A stretch of 64,000 nt of DNA from Desulfocucumis sp964643075 (lineage in GTDB: Bacteria > Bacillota > Desulfotomaculia > Desulfotomaculales > Desulfocucumaceae), in NCBI GenBank assembly GCA_964643075.1, contig CAZXQO010000004.1:1-64000 (forward strand), in the 5' to 3' direction. A program made the translations under genes and the position numbers. Of this stretch, positions 32,501 through 41,293 are shown piece by piece. A model generated the notes under the pieces. It did not search any database. It saw only the letters and a list, made by a program, of their open reading frames with translations, and had not been told where the DNA came from. Position 1 is the stretch's first letter. Each line of letters begins with the position of its first letter.

Positions 32501-34001
32501 TATTGAGGAACACAATATTAACAGGGTAATCGTAGCCTCTTGCAGCCCGAGAACGCATAAACCTTTATTCCAGGAGACAATACTTGAATCGGGCCTAAAC
32601 CGCTACTTGTTTGAAATGGCTAATATAAGGGATCAGTGTTCATGGGTGCATATGCATGAGCCGGAAAAGGCGACGGCCAAGGCCAAGGATCTTGTCCGTA
32701 TGGCAATTTCTAAGGCTCGTCTGTTGCAGCCGGTTCATAAAAAGCCCGGCGAAGTAACCAAAGCCGCCCTGATTATAGGAGGTGGTGTCTCAGGTCTTAA
32801 CAGCGCTCTAGCTATGGCCGAACAGGATTTTAAAGTCTATCTCGTGGAGAAGACCGACCGCCTGGGTGGCCTGGCCAACAGAATTAACTACAGCCTGACC
32901 GGTGAAAATGTCCGGGGTTACATCAGCGAGCTTATTGATAAGATAGCTTTACACCCCAATGTCGCTGTCTACCAGGAGACCGAGGTACAGGAAGTAACCG
33001 GTTATGTAGGCAATTATTCAACAATGCTGAGCAACGGCGACAGAATTAATCATGGGGTTGTGATCATAGCTATCGGCGGTGAGGAATATAAACCCACCGA
33101 ATATCTGTATGGCCAAAATGAACGCGTTATGACTCAACTGGAGATGGAAGAAGCATTATTTAGTGACAATAGTATGGTTAATGAAGCAGAAAATGTAGTA
33201 TTTGTCCAGTGTGTCGGTTCCCGTGAACCTGATCGTCCCTATTGCAGCAGATTTTGCTGTACCAAATCAATTAAACTGGCATTGGAAATGAAAGAAAAGA
33301 ACCCCGGGGTTAATGTTTATATTCTTTACCGGGATATCCGGACTTATGGATTTAAAGAGGAACTTTACACGGAAGCCAGGAGAAAGGGAGTAATATTTGT
33401 CCGCTACGATGTGGATAACAAGCCCCTGGTTGAGCAAGACGCCTTGGGCAAATTGAAAGTTACGGTCAGGGATCATGTGCTGGGAATGCCCATAATTATT
33501 GAGCCGGATGTAATAGGACTGGCCGCAGCGGCTTTGCCTTCACCGGACAATAAAAAAATGAACAGCCTCTTCAAGGTGCCCATCAACGAAGACGGATTCT
33601 TCCTGGAAGCTCATATGAAGCTGCGTCCGGTGGATTTTGCCTCCGAGGGTATATTTATGGCGGGCCTTGCCCATAGTCCCAAAACCATTGATGAAAACAT
33701 TGCCCAGGCCAAGGCCGCGGTGGGCAGGGCCAGTACCATTCTGGCCAAGGACAAACTGGAATCACACGGGGTTGTGGCCGTAGTGCAGTCTGAAAAATGT
33801 GCTGCCTGCTATACCTGCGTGAGATTGTGTCCATACAATGCTCCGAGGATTGTTAATAATGCGGCTCAAATAGAATCGCTGCTGTGCCAGGGTTGTGGCA
33901 CCTGTGCGGGTGAGTGCCCCAATAAGGCCATAACGCTACAGGGTTATAGCGATAAAATGTATATGCAGATATTAGACGGCTTGTTTAAGGAGGTGGGCTA
34001 A
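29562..34001 (+). CDS. hdrA: HdrA with an inserted GltD-type NAD(P)H oxidoreductase (fusion)
   Basis: 1479 residues. Residues 1-158 match HdrA copy 1 closely (FAD fold, DKTFPTNDCSMCILSP, CKACNECAIACP). Residues about 160-620 are a complete glutamate-synthase-small-subunit-like module: CKAACPTGVNAQGY and CGRICTHPCQTKC cluster ligands, VGAGPAGLSSAY (FAD), GGMLRVGIPEYRLP, VIGGGNVAMDAARSSVRLG (pyridine nucleotide) and VFAGGDAVTGP. HdrA then resumes at CLNCGVCSECLECERAC and continues with the second HdrA module and a C-terminal 2x[4Fe-4S]. The ATG at 29562 lies 9 bases after GGAGAGG. It is followed without a gap by mvhD, then metV and metF. The insert suggests direct NAD(P)H input into the methylene-THF reductase complex. 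Confidence 0.9.
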   Translation: MPMGSEKIGAVMVVGAGIAGIQASLDLAESGYYVYLVESSPAIGGTMPMLDKTFPTNDCSMCILSPKLVECGRHLNIKTYTLSDVLAVQGEPGSYKVKIKQRARYVEADKCKACNECAIACPVEVPNDFNQNLENRKAVYKRYAQAYPTAFVIDKRGISPCKAACPTGVNAQGYTQLIKKGKFIEAWQTIYRDNPFPAACGRICTHPCQTKCHRGSVDEPVSIMRLKRAASDYAYNNLDELPLPELTENNGIKVAVVGAGPAGLSSAYQLVKKGYSVTVFEALPVAGGMLRVGIPEYRLPKKWVDLEVDLLKRLGVEIKLNTPISSEFTINDIFGQGYKAVFISVGAHKGMSLRVPGEDLNGVIPAVDMLRRMNLGEKVDISGKVVVIGGGNVAMDAARSSVRLGAGEVHVFALESDEEMPASREEIDAAKEEGVIFHHRRGVKAVKGSDGKVTALETIAVASVFDVEGRFSPSYIEATEEIITADRIIIAAGQSSDLSFLGGDLEKLAVRGRLQADRDTLATAVPGVFAGGDAVTGPRTVVEAIGAGKEAAESIDRYIRGIDMKENRLLSIPEEEIAPLRQNKKDIDIIMPVPVQHIDPVQRASSFDEDSLGYSMEQAQKEAERCLNCGVCSECLECERACLAGAINHGMKDEEIEFEVGAVVLCPGFEPFDSTKLSYYGYGKYPNVLTSLEFERVLSASGPFHGHLIRPYDHKEPQKIAWIQCVGSRNTRENRDYCSSVCCMYAIKEAVIAKEHSKTPLDTTIFYMDMRTYGKGFEKYYNRSEKEYGVRFVRSRIYELMETLDDDKNLTIRYSDEDGNLHSEIFDMVVLSVGMQPSASAMELSKKMGVELNRFGFAEPLPLTGIGTNKPGIYVAGSFGGPMDIPETVMQASAAVGAAGGILSEARGTLVKEKVYPPEKDIIGQEPRIGVFVCHCGINIGGVVDVPAVVEMAKTLPNVVYAEDNLYTCSQDTQAKIKDLIEEHNINRVIVASCSPRTHKPLFQETILESGLNRYLFEMANIRDQCSWVHMHEPEKATAKAKDLVRMAISKARLLQPVHKKPGEVTKAALIIGGGVSGLNSALAMAEQDFKVYLVEKTDRLGGLANRINYSLTGENVRGYISELIDKIALHPNVAVYQETEVQEVTGYVGNYSTMLSNGDRINHGVVIIAIGGEEYKPTEYLYGQNERVMTQLEMEEALFSDNSMVNEAENVVFVQCVGSREPDRPYCSRFCCTKSIKLALEMKEKNPGVNVYILYRDIRTYGFKEELYTEARRKGVIFVRYDVDNKPLVEQDALGKLKVTVRDHVLGMPIIIEPDVIGLAAAALPSPDNKKMNSLFKVPINEDGFFLEAHMKLRPVDFASEGIFMAGLAHSPKTIDENIAQAKAAVGRASTILAKDKLESHGVVAVVQSEKCAACYTCVRLCPYNAPRIVNNAAQIESLLCQGCGTCAGECPNKAITLQGYSDKMYMQILDGLFKEVG

Positions 34002-34412
34002 GTGGAATTTGAGCCTAAAATAGTTGCTTTTTGTTGTCACTATTGTGCCTACTCAGCTGCTGATCTGGCCGGTTCCATGCGACTGCAGTATTCTCCAAAT
34101 GTAAGGGTAATTGAAATGACCTGTTCCGGGAATATCGATCACAGGGTTATTTTAAAGGCATTTGAAGACGGAGCGGATGGAGTTTATGTGGCGGGCTGCA
34201 TGGAAGGCGACTGTCACTTTTTAAAGGGCAATTTCAGAGCTAAGAAAAGGGTTCACGCGGTCAAGAAATTGCTTGATGAAATAGGTTTTGGCAGTGAGCG
34301 CCTGGAATTTTACAATCTTTCGGCTGCTATGGGACCACGTTTTGCCGAAATAGCCAACGAGATGGCAGAGCGGATTAAAGCATTAGGTCCAAGTCCGCTC
34401 AATAAGAAATAG
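34002..34412 (+). CDS. mvhD: MvhD-type [2Fe-2S] adaptor, cysteine form
   Basis: A 136-residue MvhD. CCHYCAYSAADLAG and GCMEGDCHF provide the cluster cysteines. Cys66 occupies the position that is selenocysteine in the paralogue at 24743. The GTG start follows directly after the hdrA stop, and AGGAGG lies inside the hdrA end. It should link the HdrA fusion to its partner and belongs to the metVF unit. Confidence 0.9.
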   Translation: MEFEPKIVAFCCHYCAYSAADLAGSMRLQYSPNVRVIEMTCSGNIDHRVILKAFEDGADGVYVAGCMEGDCHFLKGNFRAKKRVHAVKKLLDEIGFGSERLEFYNLSAAMGPRFAEIANEMAERIKALGPSPLNKK

Positions 34413-34492
34413 TATTCCGGCGGCGGCAGGAAGAGGTATAGACCTGTTTCCGGCAGGTTTGCACCTTATTGAGAAGGGAGGATGTCTTTTAA

Positions 34493-35167
34493 GTGATTAT
34501 TGCTCAACAAAAACCAATTAAAGAAATCGCGGCTATGATCAGCGATTGTAAAAAGGTTTTGCTGGTAGGCTGCGCGGGATGCGTAACGGTTTGCCTTTCC
34601 GGTGGTGAAAAAGAAACAGAAGTCTTGGCCTCTGCCCTGAGGTTGATGAGACAGCTGGAAGACAACCCTTTGGAAGTGGTGACCTTTACAGCCACCAGGC
34701 AATGCGATCCTGAATATATAACAACCTTTGACGAACTGGCCAAAGATGTGGATGCCATCGTGTCACTGGCCTGTGGCGTTGGCGTTCAGTATGTCGCCGA
34801 GCATTTTAAAAACACCTGGGTGGTACCCGCCCTTAATACAAATTTCATCGGCGGCTCCACTGTACACGGCATCTGGGAGGAGAAATGCGGGCTTTGCGGC
34901 GAGTGTATACTGCACAAGACGGGCGGCATCTGCCCCATTATTCGCTGCTCAAAGAGCATTCTTAACGGCCCCTGCGGCGGCTCCCAGTATGGCAAGTGTG
35001 AAATAAGCAAAGATACCGACTGTGCCTGGGCGCTGATCTACGAGCGCATGAAAGCGCTGGGCAAACTGGATAAACTGATGGAAATCCAGCCGCCCAAAGA
35101 CTGGTCGACATCACGTGACGGAGGGCCTCGCCGGGCCACCAGGGAGGATGTGATTATTGACAGATGA
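34493..35167 (+). CDS. metV: MetV, zinc/Fe-S partner of methylene-THF reductase
   Basis: A 224-residue protein. The N-terminal half has VGCAGCVTVC and QCDPEY. The C-terminal half is the MTHFR C-terminal domain: CGLCGECILHKTGGICPIIRC and NGPCGG. In acetogens MetV binds Fe-S clusters and passes electrons to the flavin of MetF. The GTG at 34493 lies 11 bases after AAGGGAGG. The stop overlaps metF by 4 bases. Confidence 0.9.
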   Translation: MIIAQQKPIKEIAAMISDCKKVLLVGCAGCVTVCLSGGEKETEVLASALRLMRQLEDNPLEVVTFTATRQCDPEYITTFDELAKDVDAIVSLACGVGVQYVAEHFKNTWVVPALNTNFIGGSTVHGIWEEKCGLCGECILHKTGGICPIIRCSKSILNGPCGGSQYGKCEISKDTDCAWALIYERMKALGKLDKLMEIQPPKDWSTSRDGGPRRATREDVIIDR

Positions 35168-36093
35168 AATATTTAAGTAAACTTCAACAGGTTTTGGATA
35201 CTGGCAATTTTGCAGTTACCGCCGAAATAGGCCCGCCCAAACATGCATCTGCCGAGGGTGTCCGGCACCATGCCCACATGATGAAGGATTATGTGGATGC
35301 CACTAATATAACGGACTGCCAGACCGCCATTGTTCGGATATCCAGTATTGCCACCGGGGTTCACGTGTTGGACTGCGGCATTGAACCCATTGTGCAAATG
35401 ACCTGCCGGGACAGGAACCGCATCGCTATGCAGGCTGATTTGCTGGGTGCATACAGTCTGGGTATGCGCGACCTGCTGTGCCTTTCCGGTGACCACCAGA
35501 AATTTGGTAACCATCCAACTTCCAAAAACGTCTATGACGTGGACTCAATGCAACTTATCAACCTGGTTAAAAGGATGAGGGATGAGAAAATGTTCTTCTC
35601 CGGCGAGGAGATCAAAGAGCATGAGCCGCAGTTCTTCATAGGAGCGGTGGCCAACCCCTTCGCAGATCCCTTTGAATTCCGGGTAGACCGCCTGGAGAAG
35701 AAAGTGGAGGCGGGAGCCCAATTTATTCAAACCCAGTGCATATTTGACATGGAGCGCTTTGAGCGTTTTATGGAAATGGTGCGGGAGCGGGGGCTGCATG
35801 AGCGCACCCACATACTGGCTGGTGTAACACCCCTGAAGAGCTGGCGGGGGGCTAAATACATGCAGTCCAATGTTTCTGGTATGATTGTGCCGGATGCAAT
35901 TGTGGAGCGTCTCAAGTCGGCGGCTGATCCCAAAAAAGAGGGCGTGGACCTCTGCATTGAGCAGATTAAGCATATCAAGGAAAACGTCAAGGGCGTACAT
36001 GGTGTTCACATCATGGCCATTGCCTGGGAAGAAATAGTACCCGAAATAGTTCAGCGCTGCGGACTTTACCCGCGCCCCAAATTTGAAGAATAG
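35164..36093 (+). CDS. metF: 5,10-Methylenetetrahydrofolate reductase
   Basis: A 309-residue TIM barrel of the MTHFR family: VTAEIGPPKHAS, LLCLSGDHQ and FIQTQCIFDMERF. It makes methyl-THF, the substrate of AcsE at 20083. Its position behind HdrA-GltD, MvhD and MetV parallels the MetFV-HdrABC-MvhD complex known from Moorella, in which methylene-THF reduction may be coupled to electron bifurcation. It is the last gene of the plus-strand unit. Confidence 0.93.
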   Translation: MKYLSKLQQVLDTGNFAVTAEIGPPKHASAEGVRHHAHMMKDYVDATNITDCQTAIVRISSIATGVHVLDCGIEPIVQMTCRDRNRIAMQADLLGAYSLGMRDLLCLSGDHQKFGNHPTSKNVYDVDSMQLINLVKRMRDEKMFFSGEEIKEHEPQFFIGAVANPFADPFEFRVDRLEKKVEAGAQFIQTQCIFDMERFERFMEMVRERGLHERTHILAGVTPLKSWRGAKYMQSNVSGMIVPDAIVERLKSAADPKKEGVDLCIEQIKHIKENVKGVHGVHIMAIAWEEIVPEIVQRCGLYPRPKFEE

Positions 36094-36110
36094 ACACAAA
36101 CAATTAAGTA

Positions 36111-36142
36111 AAAGAGCCTGGCATAGTAATGCCGGGCTCTTT
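36111..36142. terminator. Terminator after metF
   Basis: AAAGAGCCTGGCAT (36111-36124) pairs with ATGCCGGGCTCTTT (36129-36142), with one G-T pair and an AGTA loop. It can act in both directions between convergent metF and hdrA. Confidence 0.8.
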
Positions 36143-36177
36143 ATATGTTGCTGGCAGTGTGATGGGCTAAAAGGTAT

Positions 36178-36209
36178 AAAGGCACTCCCTGTTAACAGGG
36201 AGTACCTTT
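36178..36209. terminator. Second hairpin between convergent metF and hdrA
   Basis: AAAGGCACTCCCTG and CAGGGAGTACCTTT form a 14-bp arm with one mismatch around TTAA. It probably terminates the minus-strand hdrCBA transcript. Confidence 0.6.
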
Positions 36210-36269
36210 AATAAGGTTAGAGTACACACCTTCTTGTGATTGACTAATTCTTTGCTTTTTAACAATTTT

Positions 36270-36290
36270 CACAAAGGAATGTCCCCTACT
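36270..36290. repeat. GGGGACATTCC repeat unit
   Basis: TTTCACAAAGGAATGTCCCC matches the unit at 3421-3446 and the inverted one at 41417. It lies 5 bases from the hdrA stop. Confidence 0.6.
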
Positions 36291-36294
36291 TATA

Positions 36295-39200
36295 TTATTC
36301 GGCGTAAAGGCCATCTACCATGGCCATATACTGTTTATCGCTATATCCTTCCAAGACTATGGCCTTGTTGGGGCATTCACCTGCGCAGGTTCCGCAGCCC
36401 TGGCAGATAACTGCTTCAATTTCCGCCTTATGGTCTTTTATTCTCGGCGCGTTATACGGGCATAGTCTAACGCAGGTCAGGCATGCCGCGCATTTATCGG
36501 GGTCTACCTTGGCTGTCACACCCTTGGATTCCAGTGTCTTGCGTCCCAGTATGGTGGATGCCCTGCCTGCCGCAGCCTTGGCCTGGGCGATGGTTTCCTC
36601 TATCGATTTTGGCCCGTGAGCAAGTCCCGCCATGAAAACGCCCTCTGAGGCAAAGTCAACCGGACGAAGTTTCATATGGGCCTCAAGGAAGAAAGCATCC
36701 GGATTAAGCGGCACCTTGAAAACTTGCGACAGTACGTGGTTGCTTGCGGGAGGCACCGCCGCCGCCGCCAGTACCAGCATGTCCGGCTCTATGGTTATGG
36801 TGTCGCCCAGTATATGATCCATTACGGACACCTGAATAACCTTATCCCCGTTTCTATCCACCTGTTCCACCAGCGGTTTGTTTTCCACCTCGTAGCGGAT
36901 AAAGAAAACTCCTTTGGCCCGTGCTTCACGGTAGTGGTCTTCGTTGAAGCCGTAGGTCCTGATATCCCTGTAAAGAACCACTATATTGACATCCGGGTTG
37001 ATATCCTTCAGCTTCAGGGCGAGCCGCATTGTTTTGGTGCAACATATCCTGCTGCAATAGGGCCTGTCTTCCTCCCTGGAGCCCACGCACTGGATCATTA
37101 CAATTGTTTTGGCCTGCTGCAATTTTGGATCAGCGGCAGCGATTGCTTCGTCCAGTTCCAGTTGTGTTAGCACCCGGGAATCTTTTCCGTATAAATATTC
37201 AGTGGGCTTGGATTCCTCGCCACCGGTGGCGATAACCGTAGAACCGTGATTGATAATCTGCCCGTCGGTGAGCCTGGTATTGAAATTGCCGACATATCCG
37301 GAAACTTCAACCACTTCACGACCAGTATAAACTGTTATGTTGGCATTATTTATTACTTTATCCATCAGATTCTGCAGGTAGGTTTTTATGTCTTCACCAT
37401 TATAGCCTTCCCTTATTCTGTTGGCCATTCCGCCCAGATGATCTGATTTCTCCACCAGGTTTACCTGATACCCTTGTTCCGCCAGGGTTAGGGCTGTATT
37501 CATGCCGGCCACACCACCGCCTATCACCAGGCACGCAGGTGTTACCTTTACTATTATGGGATCAACTGGCTTTAAGGTGGTGGCCTTGGCTATGGCCATT
37601 TTTACAAGGTCCTTGGCCTTGGCTGTGGCTTTTTCCGGCTCGTGCATGTGGACCCAGGAGCACTGGTCCCTGATGTTGGCCATCTCAAATAATTGTTTGT
37701 TCAGTCCCGCTTCCCTCATGGTCTCCTGGAAAAGTGGCTTGTGGGTACGGGGGCTGCAGGAAGCTACCACGATACGGTTTAACTTTAATTCGTCTATCAG
37801 TTGCCTCATAGCCGCCTGACTATCCTGGGAACAGGCATAAAGGCCTTCCTGGGCATGTACCACATTGGGCAGTGTTTTTACATATTCCACCACTGAAGGA
37901 ACATCTACAACGCTGCCGATATTAATCCCGCAATGGCAGACAAATACTCCTATACGGGGGTCTTCTCCTTTTACATCCTTCTCCGCCGGGAACACCCTTT
38001 CACTCACAAGTGTATTCCGTGCGGGAGCTAGGAATGTGGCGCAGTCGCCCGCAGCGGCGCTGGCCTGCATGACTGTTTCCGGTATATCCTTGGGCCCGCT
38101 GAAAGCCCCGGCCACGTATATGCCTTCCCTGGAGGTTTCAACCCCGGTTAGCTCTTTCATCTTGCAGAAGTTGTAATTGTTCAATTCCAGATCCATTACA
38201 TCTGCCAGTTTGAAAGCATCGGAAGTCGGCTTTAACCCTACAGAAAGCACAACCATATCAAAATCTTCATCTATAATGGCACCGTCGGCTGTCCTGTAGC
38301 GCAGGCGTAAATCTTTGTTCTGCTGCAGCTCTTTGACCGAAGAAATCATGCATTTAATATAGCGGACATCGTAGTCGTTCTTAGCCCTGTTGTAATATTT
38401 TTCAAAATCTTTCCCGAAAGCACGAACATCAATGCAGAATATGGTGGATTCCAGACCCTGGACGTGCTCTCTGGCAATGATGGCCTCTTTGGTGGCGTAC
38501 ATGCAGCAGACTGAGGAACAGTAACCTGTGTCATTGCATATATCCCTGGAGCCAACACATTGTATAAAGGCAACTTTTTTGGGCACTTTACTGTCGGAGG
38601 GCCTTTGAACATGACCCCGGAAAGGCCCTGAGGCACTTAGCATGCGTTCGAACTGCAGGCTGGTAATAACATTGTCATAAACACCGTAGCCGTATTCTCC
38701 CCGTATTTCAGCATCGAAGAGTTCAAAGCCGGGGCAAAGTATGACCGCTCCAACCTGGAGGGTAATTTCTTCCTCTCCCATTTTGTGGTTAATAGCATCA
38801 ACCGGGCAGGCTTCCAGGCACTTACCACAGGCTTTAGGGTTTTTCAATTTTAGACACTTGCTTTGATCTATAACATAGGCATTGGGATAGGCTTGGGGGT
38901 AAAGCTTGTAAATGGCTTTCCTTTTACCAAGGTTCTGGTTGAAACCATCGTCTACCTTAACCGGACATTTTTCAACACAAGTCCCGCAGCCGAGGCATTT
39001 ATTCGCGTCTACGTAGCGAGGGTATTTTTTTACGGTTACCTGATAGTTGCCCGGCTCTCCCTGAAAGCCGGCGACTTCCGACATGGTTATTACTTCTATA
39101 TTACGGTGCCTGCCGCACTCCACCAGCTTGGGAGATAGTATGCACATGGAACAGTCATTGGTAGGAAAGGTCTTGTCCAGCATAGGCATTCTGCCGCCTA

Positions 39201-39339
39201 TGGCAGGTGATTTCTCAACAATGTAAACCTTATAACCCATCTCCGCCAGATCAAGTGCGGATTGCATACCGCTTATGCCGGCGCCCACCACTAATACTGC
39301 GCCCGTTTTATTAATAGCTGCTTCCTGGTTATTATTCAT
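36295..39339 (-). CDS. hdrA: Double-length HdrA, copy 3 (hdrCBA operon)
   Basis: 1014 residues with the same architecture as the copy at 21712. It has the FAD fold (VVGAGISGMQSALDLAEMG), DKTFPTNDCSMCILSPKLVECGRH, ferredoxin motifs (CLGCGTCVEKCP, CGKCLEACPVDA), a second FAD module (VIGGGVAGMNTALTLAEQG) and a C-terminal 2x[4Fe-4S] (CAACLTCVRLCP, CQGCGTCAGECP). GGAGG precedes the ATG at 39339. Unlike the other two copies it has dedicated HdrB and HdrC genes immediately upstream, so it forms a classical HdrABC. Confidence 0.92.
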   Translation of the reverse strand: MNNNQEAAINKTGAVLVVGAGISGMQSALDLAEMGYKVYIVEKSPAIGGRMPMLDKTFPTNDCSMCILSPKLVECGRHRNIEVITMSEVAGFQGEPGNYQVTVKKYPRYVDANKCLGCGTCVEKCPVKVDDGFNQNLGKRKAIYKLYPQAYPNAYVIDQSKCLKLKNPKACGKCLEACPVDAINHKMGEEEITLQVGAVILCPGFELFDAEIRGEYGYGVYDNVITSLQFERMLSASGPFRGHVQRPSDSKVPKKVAFIQCVGSRDICNDTGYCSSVCCMYATKEAIIAREHVQGLESTIFCIDVRAFGKDFEKYYNRAKNDYDVRYIKCMISSVKELQQNKDLRLRYRTADGAIIDEDFDMVVLSVGLKPTSDAFKLADVMDLELNNYNFCKMKELTGVETSREGIYVAGAFSGPKDIPETVMQASAAAGDCATFLAPARNTLVSERVFPAEKDVKGEDPRIGVFVCHCGINIGSVVDVPSVVEYVKTLPNVVHAQEGLYACSQDSQAAMRQLIDELKLNRIVVASCSPRTHKPLFQETMREAGLNKQLFEMANIRDQCSWVHMHEPEKATAKAKDLVKMAIAKATTLKPVDPIIVKVTPACLVIGGGVAGMNTALTLAEQGYQVNLVEKSDHLGGMANRIREGYNGEDIKTYLQNLMDKVINNANITVYTGREVVEVSGYVGNFNTRLTDGQIINHGSTVIATGGEESKPTEYLYGKDSRVLTQLELDEAIAAADPKLQQAKTIVMIQCVGSREEDRPYCSRICCTKTMRLALKLKDINPDVNIVVLYRDIRTYGFNEDHYREARAKGVFFIRYEVENKPLVEQVDRNGDKVIQVSVMDHILGDTITIEPDMLVLAAAAVPPASNHVLSQVFKVPLNPDAFFLEAHMKLRPVDFASEGVFMAGLAHGPKSIEETIAQAKAAAGRASTILGRKTLESKGVTAKVDPDKCAACLTCVRLCPYNAPRIKDHKAEIEAVICQGCGTCAGECPNKAIVLEGYSDKQYMAMVDGLYAE

Positions 39340-39366
39340 CAGCTTTGTCCAACCTCCATCCCTTGA

Positions 39367-40221
39367 TTAACACGCCAGAGAGAGTGCACGTAATAGTGGC
39401 GCAGGGTCAATTAAGTGCTTCGCTATCCATTTGTCTGCATCCGGCAGTCCCAAGGCTATACCTATCAGTTCCGTGAAATAGAAAGCCGGTATACCGCTGC
39501 CACGATTTTTCCTGCGCATTTCGAGGTTCGACTGGCAGAGCGGGCAAGCCGTTACCAGCGCTTGTGCGCCGGCTTCTTCTGCTGCATCCACTATTCTTGT
39601 CACCCATTTTTCCACTTTGGAGGTGGCGGTTAATGCCAGACTGGCTCCGCAGCAATCTGTTTTGTAGGACCATTGGACCGGTTCAGCGCCCAGCGACTTC
39701 ATGAGGTGATCCATAGTCATGGGGTTTTCTGGTTTGTCAAAGCAGGTTATGGCCGGTGGGCGAACCAGCAGGCAGCCGTAATAACAGGCCAGCTTCAGCC
39801 CGGTAAGGGGTTTGGTAACCTTGGCCGCAACCGCTTCAATACCCAGGGCTCCGACAATTGCCTCAAGCATGGACATGACCTTTATCTCGCCGGTGTATTT
39901 AAAATCAATAATATTCTCTATGATTTGGCGTTTCTCATCATCTGTTCTCAAAACGTGATCTGTCTTTTTTATTCTGTTGTAACAGGCCGCGCAGGGTATA
40001 GCTATATCCAGCCCGGCTTTTTGAGCCTGGGCCAGGTTCTGGGCCGGCAAAGTGATAGCCAGTTTTTGATTTGTGCTGTGAGCAGAGGTGGCTCCGCAGC
40101 ATACCCAGTCATCAAGTTCTTTTAATTCGATCCCCAGAGCCTTGCTCACGGATTTTGCCGACATATTAAATTCCTTGGCAGTAGCTTCCAGGGAACATCC
40201 GGGATAATATGAAAGTTCCAC
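39367..40221 (-). CDS. hdrB: HdrB, CCG-domain heterodisulfide reductase subunit
   Basis: 284 residues with two intact CCG domains (YYPGCSL...CCGATSAH...PCAAC and CYYGC...CCGASLAL...CPLCQ). In HdrB these hold two noncubane [4Fe-4S] clusters that split disulfides. The natural substrate in bacteria is uncertain. The GTG start follows GAGAGGGG. It lies between hdrC and hdrA. Confidence 0.93.
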   Translation of the reverse strand: MELSYYPGCSLEATAKEFNMSAKSVSKALGIELKELDDWVCCGATSAHSTNQKLAITLPAQNLAQAQKAGLDIAIPCAACYNRIKKTDHVLRTDDEKRQIIENIIDFKYTGEIKVMSMLEAIVGALGIEAVAAKVTKPLTGLKLACYYGCLLVRPPAITCFDKPENPMTMDHLMKSLGAEPVQWSYKTDCCGASLALTATSKVEKWVTRIVDAAEEAGAQALVTACPLCQSNLEMRRKNRGSGIPAFYFTELIGIALGLPDADKWIAKHLIDPAPLLRALSLAC

Positions 40222-40276
40222 TTAGCAACCCCTCTCTACCTTTATCGTCTAGAGTTAACCAGTTATTCTAATTATG

Positions 40277-40828
40277 CTATTGCCATTCGCCGCTCTGGCA
40301 TTTTTCGAAAATATCTTTGACCTTATCCTTGGCCTGTACACCTTTGGTGAATAAAGGCATTTTGCCCTTAAGGAACATTGACAGACCGAAATCCAGATCC
40401 GAAAATAGATCCCCGCTTTTCATTTTATAATTAGCCATCATGATAGCCTCATGAATGCGTCCCATTGATTTTACATTGTCAAGGAATACTGTATTAAACA
40501 GGTTGATATTAATTTCCTTGATAATATTTGATTCGATGGCGGTTTCCTTTAAGGCATCCATAAGTTCAGCGATATCAATGCCGTTGGGGCATCGTGCGCC
40601 ACAGGTCTCACACCCGGTGCAGAGCCAGATGCTGTTAGAGTTCAACGCTTTTTCCTTAAGCCCCAATTGTATCATTCTTAAAATTTGATTGGGGGTGTGC
40701 TCGGCATCTGCGGCCATGGTACATCCGGCAGCACATTTCTGGCACTGGAAACAGAGCTCAATGGGCTGGCCGCTTTTCTGGCGGATTTTTTCAAAAAATG
40801 TTTTGTTACCGTCAAAAGTTAATTCCAC
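40277..40828 (-). CDS. hdrC: HdrC, 2x[4Fe-4S] heterodisulfide reductase subunit
   Basis: 183 residues with two cluster motifs: CFQCQKCAAGCTMAAD and CTGCETCGARCPNG. It wires HdrA to HdrB. The GTG start at 40828 follows GGAGGGAG. It is the first gene of hdrCBA. Confidence 0.92.
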   Translation of the reverse strand: MELTFDGNKTFFEKIRQKSGQPIELCFQCQKCAAGCTMAADAEHTPNQILRMIQLGLKEKALNSNSIWLCTGCETCGARCPNGIDIAELMDALKETAIESNIIKEININLFNTVFLDNVKSMGRIHEAIMMANYKMKSGDLFSDLDFGLSMFLKGKMPLFTKGVQAKDKVKDIFEKCQSGEWQ

Positions 40829-41238
40829 CTGTAGTTACTCCCTCCTTGCATTATTAGTCTTGGCATAAGGCATACAATAAAAGCTTTGACCTGAATATAA
40901 ATTTTTATTTGTGGGCTGCGGCCCGTTGAGCCATGGCGTTTTGATTGCCTTATAAGGGCATTGGGTTAGATGACTGATGCTGTGTGCTCCATTTCATAAA
41001 AATATAATATGATATTATAGTATTAATTATATATTAGAGGCTAATATACCTCTTTTTGCGGTTCGGGATTGTTTATAAAAGACTAAATAGATTACCATAC
41101 ATATATTACCTTTATGCTAATTCGGGGATGCATGGTGTGGTAGATAATTTTAAACATTTTTGCTATATTTTAAAATGAGCATAAAAATAAAAATGATGGT
41201 ACATAATACCATACCAAAAACTATGTATACATGATACA

Positions 41239-41293
41239 TTAAACTATTTGCATTTCACTTTCTTAATTAGACAGCGAAATGCAAATAGTTTAA
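41239..41293. repeat. 18-bp perfect inverted repeat
   Basis: 41239-41256 and 41276-41293 are exact complements (core AACTATTTGCATTTC) around a 19-base loop. It could be a cruciform, a transposon scar or a regulatory hairpin. No T-run follows. Confidence 0.6.
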
